Under the pieces are notes generated by a model. It had not been told where the DNA came from, searched no databases, and worked only from the letters and a program-made list of their open reading frames with translations. A DNA stretch of 64,000 nt from Nocardia ninae NBRC 108245. GTDB lineage: Bacteria; Actinomycetota; Actinomycetes; Mycobacteriales; Mycobacteriaceae. Location of the stretch: assembly GCF_007990755.1 (NCBI RefSeq), contig NZ_BJXA01000008.1, forward strand, positions 111,059 to 175,058. Direction: 5' to 3'. Every line of letters starts with the position of its first letter. The stretch's first letter is position 1. The position numbers and the translations under genes were made by a program. Below, one piece after another: positions 8,457 through 18,997 of the stretch.

Positions 8457-9248
8457 TCAGTCGTCTCGAAGTTCGGCGCGCAGCACCAAAGTCACTAGGG
8501 GAAGGTCGAATTCGCCCTCCGCCGTCTCCGGCCTGCTGCGCAGGTATTCGGTGACGCGGTGCAGCACCTCGGCTCGTTGCTGCGGTGACACCACCAGGGT
8601 GTGCGAATGGGTGCCGATGGTCGCGGCCAGCGACTCCGCGGTCCGCCGCTGGGTATGCGGGAATTCGGCGCGTTCGAAGATCTCGAACAGTGGGTGCTCG
8701 GGTAGCTGCACGTCGCCGAGTTCCGGCGGTGGGGCGGACGCGTCCGAGCGGGCGACCCGCCCCAATTCGGCGACCCAGCCCACCCGCATGTCGTCGGTGT
8801 TCCACAGCGCCGCGAAGGTCCCCCGCTTGCGTAACACCCGGGCGAACTCCGGAAATGCGCGCTGCTGATCGAACCAGTGAAAGGCCTGCCCCGCGACGAT
8901 CGCGTCCACCGATCGGTCCGGGAGCGGAATCTCCTCCGCCGACCCCTCCAGCGCACGTACCCCCGGCAGTCGCCGCATCAGCTCGACGCGCATGCCGTCG
9001 TCGGGTTCCACGGCGACCACCGACACGCCTGCGGCGAGCAGCCCCTCGGTGAGCTTGCCGGTGCCCGCCCCGAGGTCGACGACGATCGGCGCCGGTACGG
9101 TCGGCACCGCCTCCAGCGCCCACCGGATGGCCGCCAGGGGATAGTCCGGCCGGTGTTCGGCATAGTCCATGGCGTGGGCGCCGAAGGAGGAGGCCCGCCG
9201 GGCATGCAGGGCACGCTTGCTCGCATCTCGATCAGTCGTATTCCCCAT
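8457..9248 (-). CDS. Class I SAM-dependent methyltransferase
   Basis: A 263-residue protein with the SAM-binding motif I VVDLGAGTGKLTEGLL at about residues 55-70, an acidic residue after the second strand (VAVEPDDGM), and the GQAFHWFD segment seen in the UbiE/methyltransferase-11 group. The substrate cannot be read from sequence; relatives are usually annotated only as class I methyltransferases. It starts with ATG at 9248. It is convergent with map and lies 41 nt downstream of the DUF4254 gene on the same strand, so it may share its transcript. Confidence 0.85.
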   Translation of the reverse strand: MGNTTDRDASKRALHARRASSFGAHAMDYAEHRPDYPLAAIRWALEAVPTVPAPIVVDLGAGTGKLTEGLLAAGVSVVAVEPDDGMRVELMRRLPGVRALEGSAEEIPLPDRSVDAIVAGQAFHWFDQQRAFPEFARVLRKRGTFAALWNTDDMRVGWVAELGRVARSDASAPPPELGDVQLPEHPLFEIFERAEFPHTQRRTAESLAATIGTHSHTLVVSPQQRAEVLHRVTEYLRSRPETAEGEFDLPLVTLVLRAELRDD

Positions 9249-9289
9249 GCGCCCACCCTAAGTCCGGGTCGCCGCCGCGCGGGTGAAAT

Positions 9290-9718
9290 TTACGACGCGC
9301 CTGGTAACCGCCGTACGCCAGCGGACACCTCGGCGGCGAGGTCGTCGTAGCCGACGGCCAATTCCGCGAGCCGCTGCCAGGCGTCCCACAGGTCCCACTC
9401 GGAGGCACTCGCCAGCGCGGCGTAGGCGTTGGCCGTGAACTGGGCGAGTCGGTCGATCACGGCACCGACCGTCTCGGTGTGCACGTGTGCGGCACCGTGC
9501 GCGGGCGGCAGCTGGACGGTGATCCAGCGGTCGATGTCACGCACCAAACTCGCTCGGAGCGCGTCGATTTCGTCGGTGACCTCACGACCCGCGCCCAGTC
9601 TGCGTTCGTGCAGCGTGGTCAGTTCGTGCGCGCACCGCAGGAGTGGGTTGTTCTCCGGGTGCTCACCTCGGCATGCTTGCAGGACTTGATGTTTCGCGGG
9701 GAGTTGGCCCGTGGTCAT
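9290..9718 (-). CDS. DUF4254 family protein
   Basis: 142 residues from an ATG that overlaps the upstream stop in an ATGA arrangement, so it is coupled to the gene before it. The central stretch NPLLRCAHELTTLHERR and the following helix with REVTDEIDALR are characteristic of DUF4254 proteins, which are helical and of unknown function. A longer frame up to 9805 exists but runs inside the upstream gene. No enzyme motif is visible. Confidence 0.8.
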   Translation of the reverse strand: MTTGQLPAKHQVLQACRGEHPENNPLLRCAHELTTLHERRLGAGREVTDEIDALRASLVRDIDRWITVQLPPAHGAAHVHTETVGAVIDRLAQFTANAYAALASASEWDLWDAWQRLAELAVGYDDLAAEVSAGVRRLPGAS

Positions 9719-10194
9719 CGGATACCTGTGTTCCGGCAGGAGCGCACGGTGTCCACGATCGACGTACCGGAGGGCCGAAAGCGGTTCTCCGGCGCCACAA
9801 TCCATTCGCGATACCCGGCGTGCACATCAGCAGGCGAGGGCAGCGCGATCTCACCACCGATCGGCACGATCGAGACGTTGAGCCGGAACAGTTCCGCGAA
9901 CAGCCGTACGTCGTCGGGCAGATCCGGCCGGACCAGGAAGGTCCAGCGCTTCGAGCGCACATGAGAGATGACGGGGCCCAACGGATTTCGATGATGTATC
10001 AAATCGTCGTGGACCTGCTGACCGAGCGCGGCGGGCATGGTTATCGCGCCGACGAATCCGGCGCGGACGATGATCCGGCCGATCTCCGGAAGGAATCCGG
10101 CGGGGAGGTCGCAGGTGTGTCGGTAATAGGCGCATCGGGCGGCTGGGGTTTCCGCCAACGCCAGTTGGTCCATGAGAAGAGCCTCGACTAGCAT
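9715..10194 (-). CDS. Conserved hypothetical protein of a Nocardia-type family, coupled to DUF4254
   Basis: Up to 159 residues; the ATG at 10194 has no ribosome-binding site, and an ATG at 10173 with GAGG upstream is equally plausible (152 residues). Features are CAYYRHTCDLPAGFLPE near the N-terminus, and strand-rich blocks VISHVRSKRWTFLVRPDLP and IVPIGGEIALPSP. Such small proteins recur in Nocardia and are sometimes misannotated as RNA polymerase subunits (recalled, not searched). The fold and function are unknown to me. It shares an ATGA overlap with the DUF4254 gene, pointing to joint function. Confidence 0.7.
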   Translation of the reverse strand: MLVEALLMDQLALAETPAARCAYYRHTCDLPAGFLPEIGRIIVRAGFVGAITMPAALGQQVHDDLIHHRNPLGPVISHVRSKRWTFLVRPDLPDDVRLFAELFRLNVSIVPIGGEIALPSPADVHAGYREWIVAPENRFRPSGTSIVDTVRSCRNTGIR

Positions 10195-10603
10195 CGTGTG
10201 TCTGGTGAAGCCGCCCGAGCTGGTGCGTTATGGACACTGAGGGTGACCTACAACACCGTTCGGGCGTGATCTCAGTAGAGCACTCCATGGCAGGGCATAA
10301 ACGTTCCGTTCAATTAGTTCTCGAGAAGTTTGCCTGGGAGTTTCGCGCCGTCTGCCGGGTTGACGTGCAGATCCGTGCAGCTGCACGCCGCCACTGGATT
10401 CCCGGCATCAGTCGCGCGGCGCAAGATTGCGAACCCGGGGTACTTTAATACTTGACTTTCGGGCTACCCTGACGCCGAAGCGGGCACACACCACCCCGAC
10501 GTCGCACCCCGAGTCATCCCCGAGGCGTACACCGCGATCCCTGGGGGCGTAGCAAATTCAGGGTTAGTCACCGATGTGCTGCGCAGGGCCCGTCCCTACG
10601 CTG
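10195..10603 (+). other. 409-bp divergent intergenic region with a 14-bp palindrome
   Basis: The stretch is less GC-rich than its surroundings and holds no gene I can support. CGTGCAGCTGCACG at 10374-10387 is a perfect 14-bp palindrome, and another CGTGCAG copy lies 10 bp before it (10364-10370). This may be an operator for the divergent genes. A TTGACT at 10452-10457 is a possible -35 element without a convincing -10 partner. Confidence 0.5.
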
Positions 10604-10891
10604 ATGAGCATGACAACGATTGCTCTAGCTTCCGCCCCGGCCTTGGCCAGCGCCGCCGAAACGGCAGGCTCGATCGCCCTCGGCGTTTTCGCCGTCGCCG
10701 TCGCGATCGGCGCCCTCGTCTTGTTCATCGCGGGAGTGGTGAGCGCGCTACGGTCCAGCAACTACGAGGCCGCCGGCAAAGCGATCTGGGTGCTACTCAT
10801 GCTCGCGTTCCCGTTCCTCGGCCCGGTGGTGTGGTTCATCTGGGGCCGCAACTCGACCATTCAGCCGATGCGGCCGAACACCGCCCTCTGA
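10604..10891 (+). CDS. Small membrane protein with PLDc_N-type domain
   Basis: 95 residues from ATG 10604 (an ATG two codons later is equally possible). Two hydrophobic helices are visible (about residues 23-47 and 61-79). The second carries WVLLMLAFPFLGPVVWFIWG, which matches the PLDc_N domain: the N-terminal membrane part of cardiolipin synthases, often found alone in actinobacteria. The PxxGPxxW pattern is the hallmark. It is probably a small cell-membrane protein of unknown role. It converges with the next gene, leaving only 4 bp. Confidence 0.75.
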   Translation: MSMTTIALASAPALASAAETAGSIALGVFAVAVAIGALVLFIAGVVSALRSSNYEAAGKAIWVLLMLAFPFLGPVVWFIWGRNSTIQPMRPNTAL

Positions 10892-10895
10892 CACC

Positions 10896-12419
10896 TCACG
10901 GCGTCGTACGGAAGAACAACACGCGATCACCGTGCTCGGCGAGCGGGGTGGTCGCGCTGATCTGCCGGAGACCGCTCGACGGAAGATAGGTGAGGTTGGC
11001 GAACATCTGGGTGTTGCCGAACGCCGCACGCAGCTTCGTCTCGTTGGCGCGATCGGCGTTCAGATCGGCCAGCATCTTGAAGTCCAACGGCGCCAACGGT
11101 TTATCCAGCGGCGCCTGCCCGGCCGGCCGGCCGAGCGCGGCGTACTGGGTCGCCGCGCCGTGTTCGTACCAGCACAGCTCGTAGGCGACGTGCTCGGTCA
11201 CCGTGATCGCGGCCACCGGCCAGTCCTGGGACAGTCGCATCGCGAGCGGATGCTTGCCGACCGGCGTGAGCTCCCAGTTCAGGCTCATCACCGTCACCCA
11301 GCCGCCGTAGGGCTGATCGATCAGCACCACATCGTCGCCGAGCTTCTCCGCGGTGTTGACCTCCGCGTCGGTGATCTTCCAATGTTGTTCGTGCTCACCG
11401 AGGTAACTGGCTCGGTCCATCGGATAGGCGTCGTCGGTCGCGTACGCGCCGATGATCGCCGCGCGGATCTGCGCGATCGCGTCCGGCACCGGGCAGTACA
11501 CGCTCAGCGCCCCGAAACTGGTGCCGATCTGCACCGGCATCGACGGCGGATCGGGCTCGGCGCCCGGCAGCAACGGTCGCAGACCGACGAGGGCCAGCTT
11601 CCAGTTGAGCTCCTCGACGGTCGACAGATCGCCCGAGGATTTGAACAGGATCTGCTGCTGGGTCAGCCGTCCGGCCTGCTCCAGCGTGCGGCAACCGAGC
11701 TCCGCGAGCGCCTTGTACGACTTCGGGGTCAGATCGAGATCTTGAATCCCGCACGCGCGCAACCGGATCGACATGCTCATCGAGGTGAACGCGGAATACC
11801 GCTCGCGATACATCGAGAGGGCTTGTTTGCGGGACCGGCCCACCATGAGGGTCCGCAGCAGCGTGCTCAAGCTGGCCAGGTACTTGCCCGAGAGCTCCGG
11901 ATTCGCCGCCGCCAGTGCCGCGCGAATCCGGGCCGCCTCCTCGGTGGCCGCGACGGCGGCGTCCTGATCGAGGCGCCCGAGCCACACACCGCACTTCGAC
12001 AGCCCGTCGGCACACAGCCCCGCGACCTCCGGATGAATCCGGGCCACTTGCCGGTAGGCGTCACACGCGCGCCGGATGGTGGTGGTCGCAAGTTCCCGGC
12101 GACCGCTGTGCCTGGCGGCGAGCTCGACCGACCGCAACGCCTCGTTCAGCTCGCCCGCCAAGCGCGCGTTCAGCACCTGTCCGGTGGACAGCAAACGCAG
12201 CCGGATACCGACCGCCTCTTCGGCGGGCGCCAGCGCGTCCCTGGTCCGGTCCCGTACCGACCCGTCGGTCTTGGTGGCGATGAAGCCCTTCGCCAGATCG
12301 GCGAGCGAGGTGGCAAGTCGCAGATCCGCCTCGATCGAACGATCAAGCGCCGCATACCGATCCGCGGCGACCCGACGCTCCAGCGCGTCCAGATCCATCG
12401 CGTCCCTCGTTTCCAGCAT
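10896..12419 (-). CDS. Unknown helical-repeat protein with an RNA-polymerase-alpha-CTD-like segment
   Basis: 507 residues starting at ATG 12419 behind a GGAGGATC ribosome-binding site. The first 200 residues are helical and look like TPR-type repeats (pairs of helices with Ala-rich faces, e.g. AVGIRLRLLSTGQVLNARLA). Residues about 224-285 read IQDLDLTPKSYKALAELG followed by CRTLEQAGRLTQQQILFKS and then STVEELNWKLALVGLRPLL, which closely follows the helix pattern of the RNA polymerase alpha C-terminal domain. The remaining 220 residues are an unknown alpha/beta region. It has no membrane segment. Its role is unknown; a regulatory or immunity-type function is possible but unproven. Confidence 0.75.
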   Translation of the reverse strand: MLETRDAMDLDALERRVAADRYAALDRSIEADLRLATSLADLAKGFIATKTDGSVRDRTRDALAPAEEAVGIRLRLLSTGQVLNARLAGELNEALRSVELAARHSGRRELATTTIRRACDAYRQVARIHPEVAGLCADGLSKCGVWLGRLDQDAAVAATEEAARIRAALAAANPELSGKYLASLSTLLRTLMVGRSRKQALSMYRERYSAFTSMSMSIRLRACGIQDLDLTPKSYKALAELGCRTLEQAGRLTQQQILFKSSGDLSTVEELNWKLALVGLRPLLPGAEPDPPSMPVQIGTSFGALSVYCPVPDAIAQIRAAIIGAYATDDAYPMDRASYLGEHEQHWKITDAEVNTAEKLGDDVVLIDQPYGGWVTVMSLNWELTPVGKHPLAMRLSQDWPVAAITVTEHVAYELCWYEHGAATQYAALGRPAGQAPLDKPLAPLDFKMLADLNADRANETKLRAAFGNTQMFANLTYLPSSGLRQISATTPLAEHGDRVLFFRTTP

Positions 12420-12551
12420 GATCCTCCGCTAACCGGCGGCATCGCGCCACCCGCACCTTCTGCGCACGAGTCTGTCACGGTTACCGGCTCGGCGCACGAG
12501 GATCTTCTGCGGGTGATGTGGGCGGGGTGTGCTTCGGGCCGGTGGTGTCGC

Positions 12552-13001
12552 TCAACCTTCCAGCAGCAGTGTGACCGGGCCGTCGTTGACCAGCTCGACA
12601 TGCATGTGCGCGCCGAATCGACCGGTGGCTACCGTCGCGCCGAGTTCGCGCAGCGCTCGGGCGAACGCCTCGACGAGGGGCTCGGCGATGGGGCCCGGTG
12701 CGGCCGCGTTCCAGGACGGTCGGCGGCCCTTCGCGGTATCGGCGTAGAGGGTGAACTGGCTGACCACCAGGATCGGCGCGGCCAGATCGGCGGCGGAGCG
12801 TTCGCCGTCGAGAATGCGCAGCCGCCATACCTTGTCGGCGAGTGTCTTCGCGGTCGACTCGGTGTCGCCGTGTGTGGCGCCGACCAAGGCGACGAGCCCG
12901 TGCGGAACTCCCGAGGCTGTCGGATCTATGCGGCCGACGATTTCGTGGTCGACGCTCACCTGGGCTGAGGTCACTCGTTGCAGTAGGACGCGCACAGCCA
13001 T
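12552..13001 (-). CDS. dtd: D-aminoacyl-tRNA deacylase
   Basis: 149 residues starting [18 protein letters not shown]. The two family motifs are present: SQFTLYADT (catalytic SQF) and [11 protein letters not shown] (the NxGPVT cross-subunit motif). It removes D-amino acids mischarged on tRNA and so protects translation quality. It lies 43 nt after the pknG stop on the same strand and could be cotranscribed. Confidence 0.95.
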   Translation of the reverse strand: MAVRVLLQRVTSAQVSVDHEIVGRIDPTASGVPHGLVALVGATHGDTESTAKTLADKVWRLRILDGERSAADLAAPILVVSQFTLYADTAKGRRPSWNAAAPGPIAEPLVEAFARALRELGATVATGRFGAHMHVELVNDGPVTLLLEG

Positions 13002-13044
13002 TGATCATGCCGTGCGGCAGGGCAGTGGAAGCAGTGCGCCTCGG

Positions 13045-15366
<2,322 letters not shown>

Positions 15367-15408
15367 TCAACACCCACGAAGACAACATCGGGCCGACACC
15401 GCCACGCC

Positions 15409-15438
15409 CCGCAGCCCCGGTGGGTCGCCGAGCTGCGG
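15409..15438 (-). terminator. Possible stem-loop between ansP and pknG
   Basis: CCGCAGC and GCTGCGG form a 7-bp stem with a 16-nt loop, and GCCCC/GGGGC sequences next to it could extend it imperfectly. It lies just downstream of the ansP stop on the minus strand. There is no T run; strength is uncertain. Confidence 0.35.
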
Positions 15439-15460
15439 AGCGGGGCGGGACAGGTCGGCC

Positions 15461-17026
15461 TTAGCGCGATTCTGCCTCATCGTGCGGTGTCGTGCCGTTG
15501 CTTGCGCCGGATATATCGGCGATGTGGCGGTCGCGGTGCTCCAGCGGGCGCTCGGCCAGCACCGGGAACGCGCCGGTGAAGCCGGTGCGGATCGCCGCGA
15601 CATGCAAAACCCGGCGCCGCGCGAGGAACCAGCCGCCGACGAGGGCCGGAACCATGATCGCGCCCATCGCGATGACGGCACCGCGCTGCACGTCGCTGTC
15701 GCTGAGCAGCATTAGCAGCACCACAGCGGCGAGGAACACCAGCGTCGCGATGCTGGTGTACGGCGCGCCGACCAGGCGGAAGGTGGGTCGTACCAGCCGT
15801 CCCTCGCGGGACCACTGCCACAGCTTGAGCTGGCAGAGCACGATCGCCGCCCACGCCGTGATGGTGCCCAGAGCCGACATGTTCAGGACGATCTCGAAGG
15901 CCTTCTCCGGGACCAGGGCATTGAGTCCCACACCGACGAGCGCGACGGCGCCGGTCGCGAGGATGCCCACGTAGGGCACGCCGCGCCGGGACATCAGCGC
16001 CGCCACGTTGGGCGCGCTGCCGTTCATGGCCATCGAACGCAGAATCCGCCCGGTCGAATACAGCCCGGCGTTGAGGCTGGAGAAGGCCGCGGTCAGGACC
16101 ACCAGATTCATCATCGTGCCCGCGCCGTCGATGCCGATCTTGGCGAAGAACGTGACGAAGGGGCTCTCGCCGGACTTGAAAGCGGTGTAGGGCAACAGGA
16201 GCGAGAGCAACACCAGCGAGCCGACGTAGAACACCGCGATCCGGGCGATGACCGAGTTGATGGCGCGCGGCATGATCTTCTCCGGGTTCTCCGCCTCACC
16301 GGCCGCGGTGCCGATCAATTCCACTGCGGCATAGGCGAAGATGACGCCGGTGGTGCACAGCACGACCGGAATCAGGCCGTTCGGGAGCAGGCCGCCGTTG
16401 TCGCTGATCACGCTGATGCCGGTGGTGTTGCCTTCGATCGGGAACCGGCCCGCGAGGAAGAAAGTGCCGACGATCAGGAAGCCCATGAGCGCGATCACCT
16501 TGATCAGCGCCGCCCAGAACTCCATCTCGCCGAACCACCGCACCGACACCATGTTGATGCTCACCACCAGCGCCAGCGCGATGAGCGCGATGGTCCACTG
16601 CGGGATGACCTGCAGGCTGCCCCAGTAGTGCACGTAGGTGGCGATCGCGGTGATGTCGACGATGCCGGTCATGCACCAGTGGAAGAAGTACATCCAGCCG
16701 ATCCCGAACGCCAGCTTCTCGCCGTAGAACTCGCGGGCGTAGGAGACGAACGAGCCGGAGGACGGTCGATGCAGGATCAGCTCACCGAGCGCCCGCAGGA
16801 TGAAGAACACGAACACGCCGCACACCGCGTACGCCAGGAAAAGCCCCGCCCCGGCCTCCTTCAGCCGGCCGCCCGCGCCGAGGAAGAGCCCGGTGCCGAT
16901 CGCGCCACCGATGGCGATCATCTGGAGCTGCCGTGGGCGCAGCGCCTTGTGATATCCCACATCCTCGGCGTGTAGCGCCCGCGCGGCCTGCTCCTGCGTC
17001 GCTGAGGGAGGTCGAACGATAGTCAT
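15461..17026 (-). CDS. ansP: Amino acid permease, L-asparagine permease type
   Basis: 521 residues with about 12 hydrophobic helices and the APC-family opening [20 protein letters not shown], followed by [16 protein letters not shown]. The block [20 protein letters not shown] and the following GWMYFF match the mycobacterial asparagine permeases AnsP1/AnsP2 better than generic GabP-type transporters, from memory of those sequences. It should import L-asparagine or a related amino acid with a proton across the cell membrane. It is divergent from a MerR-type regulator with a perfect inverted repeat in the shared upstream region. Confidence 0.85.
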   Translation of the reverse strand: MTIVRPPSATQEQAARALHAEDVGYHKALRPRQLQMIAIGGAIGTGLFLGAGGRLKEAGAGLFLAYAVCGVFVFFILRALGELILHRPSSGSFVSYAREFYGEKLAFGIGWMYFFHWCMTGIVDITAIATYVHYWGSLQVIPQWTIALIALALVVSINMVSVRWFGEMEFWAALIKVIALMGFLIVGTFFLAGRFPIEGNTTGISVISDNGGLLPNGLIPVVLCTTGVIFAYAAVELIGTAAGEAENPEKIMPRAINSVIARIAVFYVGSLVLLSLLLPYTAFKSGESPFVTFFAKIGIDGAGTMMNLVVLTAAFSSLNAGLYSTGRILRSMAMNGSAPNVAALMSRRGVPYVGILATGAVALVGVGLNALVPEKAFEIVLNMSALGTITAWAAIVLCQLKLWQWSREGRLVRPTFRLVGAPYTSIATLVFLAAVVLLMLLSDSDVQRGAVIAMGAIMVPALVGGWFLARRRVLHVAAIRTGFTGAFPVLAERPLEHRDRHIADISGASNGTTPHDEAESR

Positions 17027-17061
17027 GCGTGGCCTTTCCTGTGACGGCAGTCATAACGTCC

Positions 17062-17078
17062 AACAACGTACCGTTGTT
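17062..17078. promoter_or_regulatory. Candidate MerR-type operator between ansP and merR
   Basis: AACAACG-TAC-CGTTGTT is a perfect 7-bp inverted repeat with a 3-bp spacer, 36 bp upstream of the ansP start and about 235 bp before the regulator. The remaining 17027-17311 region shows no gene. A 12-bp piece of it (CGGTACGTTGTT) recurs after the regulator gene at 18148-18159. Confidence 0.45.
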
Positions 17079-17311
17079 TAACGGCACGTTCAATAGACGT
17101 ACATGATTGTCATCTGAGGACACGAGATCGTCATCTGGCGAGAGCCAACGGCTATCGGAGGGCAAACCGTTTCGGGCGGCTTCGCTCGGCACATCGGCGC
17201 GGGAGAGTGGGCTCAGCGAACGGCCTGCGGTCCATGGCTGCGGCGCAATGGTGAAGTACCGCACCCTCGGACCAGGGATCAACCCACGTTTCGGTGTGGT
17301 TTCCTTGAGAT

Positions 17312-18094
17312 ATGGCAGCGGGTACGGAGTTTACGATCGACGAGCTGGCGCGTGAGGCGGGTACGACCGTGCGGAGTCTGCGCGTCTATCACGAGCGTGG
17401 GGTGCTGCCGCCCCCGCAGGTGAAGGGTCGCACGGGGTTCTACGGGTCCGACCATCTCAACCGGGTGCGCACCATCGGCCGGTTGCTGGATCGGGGCATC
17501 AAGCTGAACGGCATCCGGGAACTGCTCGAGGCGTGGGATCGCGGCGACGACCTGGGCGACATCCTCGGCGTTCCGGAGCCGGAGGCCCTCGCGCATGTCG
17601 CGATGCCGACCGAGACCGCGGTGCCGATCCACCCCGATGCGCCGCCTGCGGTCAGTGAAATGGTCATTGCCGCAACAGAACTCGCGGATCTGTACCGTGA
17701 CGTCCCGCAAGGGCTCGCGCGGGTCGTCGCGTCCGGCATGTACGAGCCACTCGACGCCGCCACCTATCGCGTGGCGGACCATCAGCTCGTTCGGATCGCG
17801 CAGCAGTTGGCGGCGTCGGGTGCGCCGCCGGCCCAGGTGCTCGACGAGGTCGAGCGGTTGCGCGGCGATTGCGACCGGATCGCGCGTCGGTTCGTAGACG
17901 GGTTCGAGCGCACGGCATGGCGCGCGTTCCGGCAATCGGGGCGCACGTCGGCGGATCGGGCCGAACTTGCCGAGCGCGTTGCCGCCGTTCGGGTTGTGCC
18001 TGGTCAGGTGGCGGCCGAACTGGTCGATCGATTCGTCGCCAAATATCTCGAACGCGATATCCCCGAGTTGGCTGACGAGTTCCCGGGTCAGTAA
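17312..18094 (+). CDS. MerR family transcriptional regulator
   Basis: 260 residues. The N-terminal 70 residues are a MerR winged helix: FTIDELAREAGTTVRSLRVY, then the wing HERGVLPPPQVKGRTGFY and the helix-turn-helix partner LNRVRTIGRLLDRGIKLNGI. The C-terminal 180 residues are an uncharacterised helical sensor-like region without the Cys clusters of metal sensors. The effector is unknown. It is divergent from the asparagine permease gene, which it might regulate. No strong ribosome-binding site precedes the ATG. Confidence 0.88.
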   Translation: MAAGTEFTIDELAREAGTTVRSLRVYHERGVLPPPQVKGRTGFYGSDHLNRVRTIGRLLDRGIKLNGIRELLEAWDRGDDLGDILGVPEPEALAHVAMPTETAVPIHPDAPPAVSEMVIAATELADLYRDVPQGLARVVASGMYEPLDAATYRVADHQLVRIAQQLAASGAPPAQVLDEVERLRGDCDRIARRFVDGFERTAWRAFRQSGRTSADRAELAERVAAVRVVPGQVAAELVDRFVAKYLERDIPELADEFPGQ

Positions 18095-18557
18095 GAAGGA
18101 TCGGCCTTATCCGGGGGCTCGTGCGCGCCTATAACTTGCCGCTGGACAGCGGTACGTTGTTCAATGTAGCGTCGGGGTTGGGATCTGGGGGCATGCGCAA
18201 AGCGACGCCAAGCTGAGCATGCCCCCGGAACCTTATGGCCGGGCCGCTCGCTCGAGTGTCCGCTCCCGGCTGCGGCGTGCCGAGATGCCGCGCTCGCCTG
18301 CGTTCCTATTACTACGTGACCGTGCCGTCGTCGGCCGGTCCCCGCGGTGCCGACTGATATCAGACCGCTCACCGAACATCAACGCGTATAGCACATTTCG
18401 CTGGATCGACGGCTAGGTGTACCCACCTGTTGCATGTAACTGTCGCGGCACTCTCCGTTCATGTGCGGGCAACAGGGGAGTTGCTATCGACTGTCATCGT
18501 CGGAGGCGTACGAGCTGAAGTGGGTGCGGGTGACCGCACGTACGCGGAGGGAACGCG
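18095..18557 (+). other. 463-bp intergenic region with terminator-like hairpin
   Basis: No gene is supported here. CGGTACGTTGTT at 18148-18159 repeats half of the candidate operator upstream of merR. GGGGGCATGC at 18185-18194 pairs with GCATGCCCCC at 18215-18224 across a 20-nt loop and may terminate merR transcription. The rest must contain the promoter of the following secretion cassette, but I could not pick a convincing -35/-10 pair. Confidence 0.5.
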
Positions 18558-18881
18558 GTGGCGGACAAAGTCCAGTACGAGTCGGAGCTGTTCTTCAAGG
18601 CGGCCAAGAAGACCGGAGACGCACGCGACCGGATCAACGGGGTACTGAGCACCTTGCAGGCCTCGATCAACTCCCGTGGCAACCCTTGGGGCAACGACAC
18701 ACTCGGCCGCAGCTTCGCGAACGGGGCGGATGGCTCCGGCGGCTACACCTCGTCACGCGACAACATCATCACGGGCGCGCAGAACATCGCAGGTTCGCTC
18801 GGCAACTTCTCCACCGGCCAGACCAAGAGCGCCAAGCTGCTGGAAAAGATGGAGCGCGGCAACCGCGATGGTTTCAGCTGA
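18558..18881 (+). CDS. WXG100-like type VII secretion partner of the 3236-residue giant
   Basis: 107 residues from GTG 18558 with a GGAGGG ribosome-binding site. The protein is a helical hairpin with a PWGNDTLGRSFANGADG turn instead of the plain WXG. The same turn (PWGNDKLGKQFSDGADG) occurs in the small gene before the second giant at 33236, so the two are paralogous partners. It lies 116 bp before the first giant gene. By analogy with the EsxE/EsxF-CpnT operon it probably accompanies the giant through an ESX system. Confidence 0.75.
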   Translation: MADKVQYESELFFKAAKKTGDARDRINGVLSTLQASINSRGNPWGNDTLGRSFANGADGSGGYTSSRDNIITGAQNIAGSLGNFSTGQTKSAKLLEKMERGNRDGFS

Positions 18882-18997
18882 TCCACGCTCCGTGCGCAGC
18901 TGAGGACCGGGCAAGCCGAAGCGCGTCCGGTCGCCGAGATCGTCGCGTGCGGCGGCCCGGACACCGTGTCGCGCTGCTGACAGCGGGATAACCGAAC

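Noticed and set aside
6505-9123. 872-codon minus-strand frame across adk, map and the intergenic region
   Set aside because: It is antisense to adk and map, is extremely Arg/Gly-rich, and overlaps the real methyltransferase in another frame on the same strand.
9290-9805. Longer start for the DUF4254 protein at 9805
   Set aside because: The extra 29 codons lie inside the upstream gene, which overlaps the internal ATG at 9718 in a typical ATGA coupling; the extension has no family similarity.
10452-10457. TTGACT as the -35 of a promoter for the PLDc_N gene
   Set aside because: No -10-like hexamer is present at 16-19 bp; the nearest TACCCT is only 7 bp away.
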